Numbered from the stretch's first letter, positions 1-6,703 are shown. The stretch: 8,631 bases of DNA from Treponema sp. (GCA_031275515.1 JAISOQ010000190.1:1-8631); one strand, 5' to 3'. Program-made: numbers and translations. Notes: a model not told the origin generated them from the sequence alone.

Positions 1-237
1 TTATAGAAGCATTAAGAAATTATGCAATAAGGTGTCCACAAGGCCAGAATTTTGTAATTCATTGTACCACAAAGAATTAGCGGTATTTGTCCATCATACT
101 TTGTGGATCACCTTCAAAAAAAGATATTGAATGAAGTTGATTATTATGGGATTAAAGTTATACCTGATATTCTAATCTGCTGCGCATATCCAGTCTCATT
201 CGGTTCCGCCTTCTCCGGAAGGAACCATCCCCTATAA
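1..237 (+). other. AT-rich left edge, possible decayed 3' end of an unidentified gene
   Basis: No intact gene is visible. Two short open runs on the plus strand look protein-like: one in the third frame from base 3 to about 77, ending at TAG 78-80 (includes IEALRNYAIRCPQGQNF), and one in the first frame from 58 to 234, ending at TAA 235-237 (includes YFVDHLQKKILNEVDYYGIK). A single extra base around 72-80 would join them, so this could be the frameshifted tail of a gene entering from the left. I do not recognise the protein. The stretch is far more AT-rich than the next genes. A weak hairpin (202-226, arms ggtt/aacc and ccttc/gaagg) lies near its end, without a T-run. The reading is tentative. 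Confidence 0.25.
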
Positions 238-295
238 TTTCAGATGGATTTTTAGTTGTTAGGCATTACAGCGGCAGCTGCCCTGCTGCTCCTGT

Positions 296-1231
296 TTATC
301 GCTCTAATTTCGCGGTCATCGTAATATCCTGACGGTAATTACCAAAGTGTTCCCCAAAAAGGTTGAGCCCTCCGGGATACTCGCTGTCTTCTTTTACCCC
401 GATCTTAAATGAGATATATTCGCCTTCGGTAATCCGGAGATCCTCCAGGGTTAAATCCGAGGATTTTCTGCCGTCGCCGAAACAGCCCCGGGAGGAAATT
501 TCCAGGCGGTGGAGTTCCCCGTATTGGGTGGAACTGTCCGGCCACCAGTCAGGATTGTATATGCCCCGTTTGCCGCCGTAATCTCCGGCGCTGCGGAAGG
601 TAACCACCTCTTTTTGATTTATCCAGACCGTAATATCGCTGGGCCAGTCGTTATCGTAGCCCGGCGCTTCAGAGCAGGCTTCAAAGGAAAAAGACACCTC
701 CAGGATCTTTTCAACCTTTATAAAATGGTTGGAAAAACGGTATTCCAGAAACCCGGTGGTAAACCATACAAGCTGGGCATGGATACGGTTCGGACTGTAA
801 AAGGCGTTTTCCGCATCCTCAATCCCGATAAAAGCCCGCCTCCCCGCGATACCGCAGGGCTTGGTCACGGAACAGTCAAAATAACTGCCCAGGGGCATAC
901 TATACCCCACATTCCTGGCGGGTTTATCACTTTCGTTTCGATGGATCAAGTTGAGGTACACATCTTCCGCTAAAATGGCGCATATTTTTTGGGCTCCCCG
1001 TAGTCCCGGCTTTTCCTGGGTAAAGATCAGCCCCGCCTCTTCAAGCACCCGGACATGGAGAGCCGCCGTCGAAAGGGGAAGCTGAAACTGCTCGGCAAGC
1101 TCACTGATGTTCAGGCCGGATTTTTCCACCAGGGCGTACAGCATTCTGAGCCGTACCGGCGAGGCAAGGGCCTTTAAAACCATTGCTGATTTTTCAGGCT
1201 GATACAAATCCAGGTTGATACGGTTTTTCAT
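296..1231 (-). CDS. ArsR-type HTH regulator with large C-terminal ligand-like domain (COG4189-like)
   Basis: Predicted DNA-binding regulator of 311 residues, about three times the length of a plain ArsR protein. Residues about 15-95 form a winged helix-turn-helix: ALASPVRLRMLYAL is followed by NISELAEQFQLP and STAALHVRVLEEAGLI, the recognition helix and the start of the wing. Residues about 110-311 are a second, beta-rich domain containing FDCSVTKPCGI (Cys120, Cys126), two aromatic-rich stretches and DWWPDSS. This matches the architecture of the predicted regulators grouped as COG4189, often found beside glycosidases. The C-terminal domain resembles a carbohydrate-binding sandwich, which is inference. 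The gene is the second in a leftward operon, 13 nt after the GH2 stop. Its ATG is preceded directly by a G6 run rather than a normally spaced Shine-Dalgarno, so translation is probably coupled to GH2. It probably controls the divergent promoters at 3086-3170. No metal-sensor cysteine pair typical of ArsR is evident in the HTH. Confidence 0.85.
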   Translation of the reverse strand: MKNRINLDLYQPEKSAMVLKALASPVRLRMLYALVEKSGLNISELAEQFQLPLSTAALHVRVLEEAGLIFTQEKPGLRGAQKICAILAEDVYLNLIHRNESDKPARNVGYSMPLGSYFDCSVTKPCGIAGRRAFIGIEDAENAFYSPNRIHAQLVWFTTGFLEYRFSNHFIKVEKILEVSFSFEACSEAPGYDNDWPSDITVWINQKEVVTFRSAGDYGGKRGIYNPDWWPDSSTQYGELHRLEISSRGCFGDGRKSSDLTLEDLRITEGEYISFKIGVKEDSEYPGGLNLFGEHFGNYRQDITMTAKLER

Positions 1232-1244
1232 CCCCCCGCGTTTA

Positions 1245-3041
1245 TCAGGTCATCCGGTACCGGGTACTCCCCAACCGTTGATTTATCTCCTTTAGAATAT
1301 CTGGATTCACTTTAAAATTCCTGTCTATGTCCATAAGACCGTTTATCTCCTGCTGGACATCTGTAAGCTGAGTATAGCAGTACCCGCATATCCGGTCAAT
1401 CTTCTTGATGGCCATAGTAATGGCGCCGAAACGTTTGATAAATTCTTCCCCGGTGTTTACCTTATTCCCGTAACCCCAGCCCGGAGCGTTGTTAAACGCA
1501 ATGCCCCCAAATTCGCTGATGATAACCGGCTGCCCCCGGTATCCGTAACCCTGGGCAAAGGCCGATTTAGACTGGTTGTGGTATATCAGGTTATCAAGAA
1601 TGGCATCCAGGTATTCGGAATACCGGGCAAGAAAATCCTCCCCGCTTTCCTCATAATCATGGAGGGTGATGATATCCGAAACCGTATGCTCCCAGCCGTC
1701 ATTGGTGATTATCGGGCGATAGGGATCGCAGGCCCGGGTCAGATGGTATATGGCTTCGGTGAAGGACTGCTGGGGGCGGCTGGTTTTTATTGCCTGAATC
1801 CCCCAGGATTCGTTAAAAGGGACCCAGGTGATTATCGAAGGGTGATTGTAGTTCTGCTGAACAATCTCCATCCATTCCCGGGTAAAATTGCTTACCGCCC
1901 GGTCATAGTATTCGTAGGCGGCGGCCATCTCGCTCCAAACCAGAAGGCCCTTTACATCCGCCCAGTAGAGAAAGCGCTCGTCCTCGATTTTTTGATGTTT
2001 CCTGACCCCGTTGTACCCCGCAGCCAAAACTCTGTCGATGTCGGTGATAAGGGCTTCTTCGTCCGGCGGGGTAAGGTGGCTCTCCTTCCAGTACCCCTGA
2101 TCCAGGATAAGCCGCTGATACAGGGGAACGCCGTTGAGGAGTACATTGGAGCCGTCGATCCGGACTTCCCTCATGCCGAAATAGGACAGAACCTCATCCA
2201 GGGTATTCCCGTCTTTAAGAATGCGGAAACGGATGTCGTAGAGCCGGGGATTCTCCGGCTCCCATGTAAAGAAACCCCACTCGCAGATGCCGGTATTAAC
2301 CAGATCCGCCGTCATTTCCAGGCGCTTTTTGGTTACCGGGACAGCCAGGCTGGTAATCGGGGTCCCGGTAAAGCTGATCTCCGCTTCCAACTGCAGCGGG
2401 CCTTCCGGGCCGGAACAGCCGGCCTGGACCTCCGCCTCAATTTTCAGTTTACCTTCGGAAAAAAGGGGGGTCATCTTGACAGAACAGATATGCGCCGGCG
2501 GAACATATTCCAGCCAGAGGGTTTTCCAAATCCCCGTGGTTTGAATGTACCAGCAGCCGAAACTTTCGTCCTTCCAGCGCTGTTTGCCCCGCGGCTGGGC
2601 AGTGTCAAAGGAATCCTCCACCCGCAGGGTTATATTGTTTTCCCCATCCTTGACAAGATGGGTAATGTCGAAAGAAAACCGGGCGTAGGCTCCGTCGTGG
2701 GCGCCGGCAAAATTACCGTTGACCCAGAGTTCCGTATGGTAATCGCTTCCTTCAAAATGGAGGACAATTCCCTTGCCCGGCTGTTTATGCTTTTCAATCG
2801 GGATTTCCCGGTGATACCAGACCACCCCGCGCCCGGACGGATCCCCGATGCCGCTTTTAGGGGTTTCATAGGTAAAGGGAACCGTAATCTTACGGGCCGC
2901 GGGAAAAGAGCGGAACCACTCCCCCTCCATCCCTTCGTTCCGGTCATCAAAAACAAAATCCCAGGGGCCGTTCAGGTTTATCCAGGAATTTGGCTCCCGG
3001 ACAAACTGCGGACGGGGATAACCGCGCTGATAGCTTTTCAT
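1245..3041 (-). CDS. Glycoside hydrolase family 2 enzyme (beta-galactosidase/beta-glucuronidase-like), cytoplasmic
   Basis: Retaining beta-glycosidase of 598 residues with the three-part GH2 plan. A jelly-roll sugar-binding domain (about 1-180) has SWINLNGPWDFVFDD, GVVWYHREI and HFEGSDYHTELWVNG. An immunoglobulin-like domain spans about 185-295. A TIM barrel runs from about 300 to 598. The acid/base is Glu411 in WVPFNESWG and the nucleophile Glu510 in VIISEFGG; both are intact. The C-terminus has GYCYTQLTDVQQEINGL and lacks the N-x-K motif that marks glucuronic-acid-specific enzymes, so a neutral beta-glycoside such as a beta-galactoside is more likely; the exact sugar cannot be read. There is no signal peptide, so it should act on sugar brought in by the divergent ABC importer. 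The ATG at 3041 has AAGAGGT about 7 nt upstream on the minus strand, a good ribosome-binding site. It is the first gene of the leftward operon, followed by the regulator. Confidence 0.92.
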   Translation of the reverse strand: MKSYQRGYPRPQFVREPNSWINLNGPWDFVFDDRNEGMEGEWFRSFPAARKITVPFTYETPKSGIGDPSGRGVVWYHREIPIEKHKQPGKGIVLHFEGSDYHTELWVNGNFAGAHDGAYARFSFDITHLVKDGENNITLRVEDSFDTAQPRGKQRWKDESFGCWYIQTTGIWKTLWLEYVPPAHICSVKMTPLFSEGKLKIEAEVQAGCSGPEGPLQLEAEISFTGTPITSLAVPVTKKRLEMTADLVNTGICEWGFFTWEPENPRLYDIRFRILKDGNTLDEVLSYFGMREVRIDGSNVLLNGVPLYQRLILDQGYWKESHLTPPDEEALITDIDRVLAAGYNGVRKHQKIEDERFLYWADVKGLLVWSEMAAAYEYYDRAVSNFTREWMEIVQQNYNHPSIITWVPFNESWGIQAIKTSRPQQSFTEAIYHLTRACDPYRPIITNDGWEHTVSDIITLHDYEESGEDFLARYSEYLDAILDNLIYHNQSKSAFAQGYGYRGQPVIISEFGGIAFNNAPGWGYGNKVNTGEEFIKRFGAITMAIKKIDRICGYCYTQLTDVQQEINGLMDIDRNFKVNPDILKEINQRLGSTRYRMT

Positions 3042-3068
3042 CGTATTACCTCTTGGATTGTAAATAGA

Positions 3069-3092
3069 GCATTTACTACATAAATATTATAC
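3069..3092. promoter_or_regulatory. Candidate operator, GH2 side
   Basis: GCATTTACTACA at 3069-3080 is the perfect reverse complement of TGTAGTAAATGC at 3203-3214, and the similarity extends into a TAAATATTAT/ATAATATT segment. Read as a local dyad the site is CTACA-N7-TATAC (3076-3092), with 3 of 5 arm positions symmetric. It lies at or just after the predicted leftward transcription start, a place where a bound repressor would block the GH2-regulator operon. Assigning it to the neighbouring HTH protein is inference. Confidence 0.55.
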
Positions 3093-3129
3093 TTAATGGC
3101 ATCCTACAAAATTTTTTCAATAATGTCAA
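3086..3129 (-). promoter_or_regulatory. Predicted sigma-70 promoter for GH2-regulator operon
   Basis: On the minus strand a perfect -35 box TTGACA occupies 3129-3124. Exactly 17 nt later is TAGGAT (3106-3101), a 4/6 -10 box. A perfect TATAAT lies further on at 3091-3086 but without a good -35 at normal spacing, so which -10 is used is uncertain. Either would start transcription within or just before the operator-like repeat at 3069-3092. Confidence 0.5.
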
Positions 3130-3140
3130 GCAAAATTTTG

Positions 3141-3170
3141 TTGACAAACCTCATATTGCCATGATATTAT
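3141..3170 (+). promoter_or_regulatory. Predicted sigma-70 promoter for the ABC importer operon
   Basis: Perfect -35 TTGACA (3141-3146), 18-nt spacer, and -10 TATTAT (3165-3170), giving a start near 3177. The -35 box is the right arm of TGTCAA(3124-3129)...TTGACA(3141-3146), whose left arm is the -35 box of the divergent promoter. The leader from this start to the binding-protein ATG would be about 265 nt, unusually long. Confidence 0.6.
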
Positions 3171-3190
3171 CCAAATAACAGGAGACTATG

Positions 3191-3214
3191 CTACATAATA
3201 TTTGTAGTAAATGC
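3191..3214. promoter_or_regulatory. Candidate operator, ABC importer side
   Basis: This site contains a local dyad CTACA-N7-TGTAG (3191-3207) and ends in TGTAGTAAATGC (3203-3214), the inverted partner of 3069-3080. It begins about 14 nt after the predicted rightward start. The 12-bp arms of the two sites lie about 134 bp apart centre to centre, so a multimeric repressor could bridge both promoters by a DNA loop. Binding by the neighbouring ArsR-type protein is inferred. Confidence 0.55.
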
Positions 3215-3286
3215 GATGGCGGCCTATGAAACGTAACACTTTTCAATTATCCCTCATTGATTTCACCGGGCATAAACCCTTGGCGA

Positions 3287-3314
3287 CCGCCGCCGCCGCC
3301 CCCCCCCCCCCCCC
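3287..3314. repeat. CCG repeat plus 16-C homopolymer
   Basis: CCG is repeated four times (3287-3298) and runs straight into sixteen consecutive Cs (3299-3314). The tract is in the transcribed leader between the predicted promoter and the binding-protein gene. Homopolymers of this length are prone to polymerase slippage, and their length in an assembly may be a sequencing error. Between here and the RBS (3315-3428) I see only short weak hairpins, for example TCCC/GGGA around 3373-3385. Confidence 0.85.
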
Positions 3315-3441
3315 GATAAAATACTAGGATTTTCCGGCATCCAGCCAACATTTTTATGCGGTCCCCGGAAGGGAGAGCGGTTTTTCTCATGGGAATTACA
3401 GCGTTTAGTCTGTAAATATAAATTTTTTGGAGGATGTATCT

Positions 3442-4800
3442 ATGAAAAAGTTTCTTTTGACCGGATTGATGCTCCTTGCTATGACCGCGCTGATTTTTGT
3501 CGGCTGCCGTCGGCAGGGCGAAGCGTCTCAAAGTGAGGCGCCCCAGAGCAGGGAGAGTACCCCGGAGGTAAGCGTCAACGAAGACGGCACGGTGAACAAC
3601 CCGGAAGACCTCGTGGCGGACCCCAACAAGCTGGTATTCTGGTCTCTGTTTGCCGGTGGAGACGGCGCCTGGATGGACCGGATTATCACGGATTTTAACG
3701 CTACCAATCCTGCGCGGCAGGTACAGCCGGTCATGCTGGTATGGGCGGACTACTATACCAAATTCGGTACAGCAGTAGCCGCCCGCAGGGGTCCGGACAT
3801 CGGGGTTTCCCATATTTCCCGGCTGCCGGAGCTGGTAGAACAGGGCATGGTTATTGCCGTTGATGATTATGCCGCAAAAGCGGGGGTTAACTGGAATGAT
3901 TTCGCCCCTGCTATGGTAGAGGGGATCACCTTTAACGGCAAGAAATACGCCATACCCCTGGATACCCACGCGGAAATCATGTACGCCAACCTGGATAAGC
4001 TCAAAGCCGCAGGCATAACCCTGACCAACAACCAGCTTTCCATAGCCAACGCCGGGGAATTTAAAGCTGCCCTGGACAAGATCAAGCCCATTCTCCAGTC
4101 CGGGGAAACCGCGCTTTCCCTTCCCCAGCAGGGGGACGATCCGTACCGGGCGTGGTGGGCCACCTATTTCCAGATGGGCGGAACCCCTCTGGTTAACGCC
4201 GCGGGTACCCAGGTTACTCTGGATCAGGCTGCCGCTGTCCGGGCGGCGGATTATATCAAAAGTCTCTGGACCGACGGTTATATCCTGCCCGGCATAGAGG
4301 ATCATCAGCGTTTCTTCCAGGATGGACACGCCGCCTTAGTCTTTACTGGAACCTGGGCCACCGGGGTTTTCAGCGAAACCGCAGGTTTGAACTTCGTCGC
4401 CCAACCCTATCCCCGGCTCTTTGGAACCAACGACGCCTGCTGGGCGGACGCCCATGTCTTTACGATCCCCGCCAAACAGTCCCGGAACACGGCGAATACC
4501 CAGGCGGCGGTGGACTTTACCTATTGGGCCGCTGCCAAAGGCGGAGCTACCTGGGCCCAGTCAGGGCAGATACCCTCCAATATTCCGGTCCAGTCCAGTC
4601 CGGCCTTTATCGCTCTGCCCTACCGGTCAGGCTATTCCCGTGCGGCGTCTACCGCAGTGCTTCCCTCCAAGAATGTCAACTTCGGCGCGATTAAAGACGC
4701 TATCATCGTGAATCTGAACACGATCTGGCTCGATCAGGCCGCCTCGAACGCGGCGGTTCAAAATATGGTTTCCGAGATGAACGCCATTCTGAAACGTTAA
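3442..4800 (+). CDS. ABC sugar transporter solute-binding lipoprotein (family 1, CUT1 type)
   Basis: Captures the sugar outside the inner membrane and delivers it to the two permeases that follow. It has 452 residues from ATG 3442. This start is chosen because GGAGG (3429-3433) lies 8 nt upstream and a lipoprotein signal follows immediately: MKKFLL, a hydrophobic core, then FVGC with Cys22 as the lipidation site (a relaxed, spirochaete-like lipobox). A longer version starting at TTG 3427 would put that codon over the RBS and is rejected. After a Ser/Glu/Pro-rich tether (about 23-55) comes a family 1 binding-protein fold: LVFWSLFAGGDGAWMD, then ARRGPDIGVSH, KKYAIPLDTHAEIMYAN and GHAALVFTGTWATGVF. 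Length and layout are normal for maltose- or oligosaccharide-type binding proteins. The ligand cannot be read directly, but the divergent GH2 enzyme suggests a beta-glycoside or oligosaccharide. It is the first gene of the importer operon. Confidence 0.93.
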   Translation: MKKFLLTGLMLLAMTALIFVGCRRQGEASQSEAPQSRESTPEVSVNEDGTVNNPEDLVADPNKLVFWSLFAGGDGAWMDRIITDFNATNPARQVQPVMLVWADYYTKFGTAVAARRGPDIGVSHISRLPELVEQGMVIAVDDYAAKAGVNWNDFAPAMVEGITFNGKKYAIPLDTHAEIMYANLDKLKAAGITLTNNQLSIANAGEFKAALDKIKPILQSGETALSLPQQGDDPYRAWWATYFQMGGTPLVNAAGTQVTLDQAAAVRAADYIKSLWTDGYILPGIEDHQRFFQDGHAALVFTGTWATGVFSETAGLNFVAQPYPRLFGTNDACWADAHVFTIPAKQSRNTANTQAAVDFTYWAAAKGGATWAQSGQIPSNIPVQSSPAFIALPYRSGYSRAASTAVLPSKNVNFGAIKDAIIVNLNTIWLDQAASNAAVQNMVSEMNAILKR

Positions 4801-4810
4801 TCTTTATACG

Positions 4811-4837
4811 GGAAACGGGAAAAGCTTTCCCGTTTCC
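4811..4837 (+). other. Perfect 12-bp intercistronic hairpin
   Basis: GGAAACGGGAAA (4811-4822) and TTTCCCGTTTCC (4826-4837) pair perfectly around a 3-nt loop, starting 10 nt after the binding-protein stop. There is no T-run after it, so it is unlikely to be a full terminator. In sugar-importer operons such hairpins often stabilise the binding-protein mRNA end or partly limit read-through, giving more binding protein than permease; that role here is inferred. Confidence 0.75.
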
Positions 4838-4841
4838 TCCA

Positions 4842-4868
4842 GGAGCCCGTCATTATGCGCGGGGCTCC
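4842..4868 (+). other. Second intercistronic hairpin
   Basis: GGAGCCC (4842-4848) pairs with GGGCTCC (4862-4868) across a 13-nt loop, only 4 nt after the first hairpin. It ends 8 nt before the permease ribosome-binding site (AGGGAGA, 4877-4883). With the first hairpin it makes a tandem structure filling most of the 92-nt gap. Confidence 0.65.
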
Positions 4869-4892
4869 CAGCTTATAGGGAGAACAAACGGG

Positions 4893-5786
4893 ATGAAAAA
4901 GAAGAATAACCAGCCGTATTCAAAAAACCTTACGGCGTTTTTATTTTTATTCCCCTTTCTGATATTGTATACCATTTTTACCATTTGGCCGGTAATCCAG
5001 GGGGTTTATGTAAGCCTCCATAAATGGGGCCTCATGGGTAAAATCCGCTTTTTGGGGTTCCAGAATTATACCCGCTTTCTCCAGGATAAATATTTCTGGG
5101 AAGCCCTGTGGCATACCACCTGGTTTGTTATTATATCGGTCCCCCTGCTGGTAGCGGTCCCGCTCTGCCTGGGACTTCTGGCAAACCGCGGCTTTAGGAT
5201 AAAAAAATTCTTGAGGATTTCCTACTATGTCCCTACGGTGCTTTCCGTGGCGGTGATATCCCGGATCGCCCGGTGGTTCTTTGAACCCTATAACGGCGTA
5301 TTGAGTTTCCTGTTCCACGATTGGGGGATCCTGGCCCCGGATCAGGAAATTATGTGGTTCCAGAAAATAGGGCTTCTCTGGACTGTGGTTACTACCGTCA
5401 CGGTTTGGTGGACCGTTGGATTCAGCATGATGCTGGTTATCTCCGCCCTCCAGGATATACCCGAACAGCTTTACGAGGCGGCGGAATTAGACGGCGCCGG
5501 AAAAACCCGCCAGCTTTTCAGCATAACCCTGCCGCTGCTCAAGCCCGTGACCTATCTTATCCTGCTGCTCCAGATGATAGCGTCTTTTAAAGTCTTCGGC
5601 CAAATCCAATTAATCTCAGGCGGCGGGCCTGGTACGGCCACCCGGCCCCTGATTCAGTACATATATGATTCCGCATTCCGGCAGAGCGATATGGGGTACG
5701 GCGCGGCCATGTCCTATGCCCTGTTTATTATCCTGGCAGCTCTTTCCTATATACAATTACGAATTCAACGGAAGACGGAGGAATAA
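4893..5786 (+). CDS. ABC sugar transporter permease, MalF/UgpA type
   Basis: First membrane subunit of the CUT1 importer, 297 residues. About six hydrophobic segments are visible, near 12-36, 74-96, 108-130, 160-185, 218-238 and 266-288. The cytoplasmic coupling loop that contacts the ATPase is intact: EAAELDGAG (195-203) followed by ITLPLLKP (211-218). NYTRFLQD and GGGPGTAT are also typical of this subunit. The ATG at 4893 has AGGGAGA about 9 nt upstream. The stop TAA shares its last base with the ATG of the next permease (TAATG), so the two are probably translated together in a 1:1 ratio. No ATP-binding gene follows, as is usual for CUT1 systems that share one ATPase. Confidence 0.93.
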   Translation: MKKKNNQPYSKNLTAFLFLFPFLILYTIFTIWPVIQGVYVSLHKWGLMGKIRFLGFQNYTRFLQDKYFWEALWHTTWFVIISVPLLVAVPLCLGLLANRGFRIKKFLRISYYVPTVLSVAVISRIARWFFEPYNGVLSFLFHDWGILAPDQEIMWFQKIGLLWTVVTTVTVWWTVGFSMMLVISALQDIPEQLYEAAELDGAGKTRQLFSITLPLLKPVTYLILLLQMIASFKVFGQIQLISGGGPGTATRPLIQYIYDSAFRQSDMGYGAAMSYALFIILAALSYIQLRIQRKTEE

Positions 5787-6625
5787 TGATGAGTATGATA
5801 TCCCGTAAATACAGTCCCGGAAACATCGTCCTTACCTTTCTTTCTATAACAATAGCGGCGATCTTTCTTTTCCCCCTGGCTTTCGGCCTTTTTGCGTCCT
5901 TAAAGGCGGAAAGCGCCTCCTTTAGAAATATAGCCGACTGGTTTAAGCCTCCGTATACCCTGGCGAATTATGTGTATATCATCGGGAACAGCAGGGTGCC
6001 TATGTGGACTTTTAACAGTTTCCTGATATCCATCATCAGCACGGTCCTGGGGCTGACGGTTTCCGCCCTGGCGGCATACCCTCTGGCAAAAATGGAATTT
6101 CGGGGGAAACGGAGCCTGTTTTTCTATTTCCTCTTGGGACTCATGGTTCCGGGGGAGGCTACTATCGTGCCTCTTTTTATCACCGCCAACGGCCTTTATA
6201 TGATCGATACCTACGCGGGGATGATCTTTCCGGGGATCGCCGGTTCCATGGGGCTTATTATTATGGTGAGTTTTTTCAAGTCCATCCCCAGGGAACTGAT
6301 CGATGCGGCCCAGATTGACGGGGCAAAACACCCGGTTATTTTTTCCCGGATCGTTCTCCCCCTTTCCCGGACTGTCCTGGTTACCAACTGTATCCTGGCT
6401 TTTATCGGGTGCTGGAACAGTTACCTTTGGCCCCTCCTGTGCGCCATGAGCGAGCGGATGTTTACCCTGCCGGTAGGGCTTCCCACCTTTGAGTTGACCT
6501 ATGCCTCCGACCGGGTTATCCCCATCACCAGCAACATGGCGGCGTCTATTCCGGCGATCATCGTATTCCTCATCTTTGAACAGCAGATCACCCAGGGTAT
6601 CGCCATGACGGGAATCAAGGAATGA
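5786..6625 (+). CDS. ABC sugar transporter permease, MalG/UgpE type
   Basis: Second membrane subunit, 279 residues, forming the heterodimeric channel with the preceding permease. Hydrophobic segments are near 14-36, 74-98, 108-130, 142-162, 194-218 and 246-266. The coupling loop is LIDAAQIDGA (171-180) with IVLPLSRT (189-196), and the end GIAMTGIKE matches the usual C-terminus of this subunit. The start is ambiguous: ATGs at 5786, 5789 and 5795 are in frame. GGAGG (5777-5781) is 4 nt from the first and 7 nt from the second, so the protein may really begin at 5789. The longest form is given. It is the last gene of the importer operon, with a strong terminator about 80 nt downstream. Confidence 0.93.
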   Translation: MMSMISRKYSPGNIVLTFLSITIAAIFLFPLAFGLFASLKAESASFRNIADWFKPPYTLANYVYIIGNSRVPMWTFNSFLISIISTVLGLTVSALAAYPLAKMEFRGKRSLFFYFLLGLMVPGEATIVPLFITANGLYMIDTYAGMIFPGIAGSMGLIIMVSFFKSIPRELIDAAQIDGAKHPVIFSRIVLPLSRTVLVTNCILAFIGCWNSYLWPLLCAMSERMFTLPVGLPTFELTYASDRVIPITSNMAASIPAIIVFLIFEQQITQGIAMTGIKE

Positions 6626-6631
6626 GCGCCT

Positions 6632-6660
6632 CCCGGCGTTTGTCCCGGCAAACTGCGGGG
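6632..6660 (+). other. Imperfect hairpin after the permease operon
   Basis: CCCGGCGTTTG (6632-6642) pairs with 6649-6660 around a 6-nt loop, with one G-G mismatch and one bulged T, about eleven pairs in all. It starts 7 nt after the permease stop and lacks a T-run. It may protect the 3' end of the mRNA in front of the terminator. Confidence 0.45.
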
Positions 6661-6703
6661 GGATGGCCCCGGAGCTAATCAAATCCAATGCGGGAAACCC
6701 GCT

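Larger units (their letters stand above)
3188..3327 (+). other. Two tiny overlapping leader reading frames (13 and 33 codons)
   Basis: An ATG at 3188 follows AGGAG (3180-3184) by only 3 nt and opens a 13-codon frame (MLHNICSKCDGGL) ending at TGA 3227-3229. This stop overlaps an ATG at 3226 (ATGA), which opens a 33-codon frame ending at TAG 3325-3327. The second frame reads through the CCG/C tract as Ala4-Pro5. The ATGA overlap is a typical arrangement for translational coupling, but the SD spacing is poor and no homologue is known to me, so chance is quite possible. Confidence 0.2.

Noticed and set aside
258..264. GTTAGGC, matching the integron attC core GTTRRRY
   Set aside because: No matching RYYYAAC partner lies within 120 nt upstream, and there is no cassette structure; a lone 7-mer is expected by chance.
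271..290. GC-rich palindrome (GGCAGCTGCC, 273-282) as a terminator for the regulator gene
   Set aside because: No loop-forming stem of useful length and no T-run on the minus strand.
1578..3083. 501-codon plus-strand frame opposite GH2
   Set aside because: Antisense to a GH2 gene with intact catalytic motifs; its length comes from GC-rich codon bias and it shows no domain.
3427..3441. TTG start giving five extra residues to the binding protein
   Set aside because: The codon overlaps the GGAGG ribosome-binding site; ATG 3442 is correctly spaced and begins a standard lipoprotein signal.
3247..4329. Long open frame on the minus strand opposite the binding-protein gene
   Set aside because: It is antisense to a well-supported lipoprotein gene and contains low-complexity glycine from the poly-C tract; no ribosome-binding site or recognisable domain.
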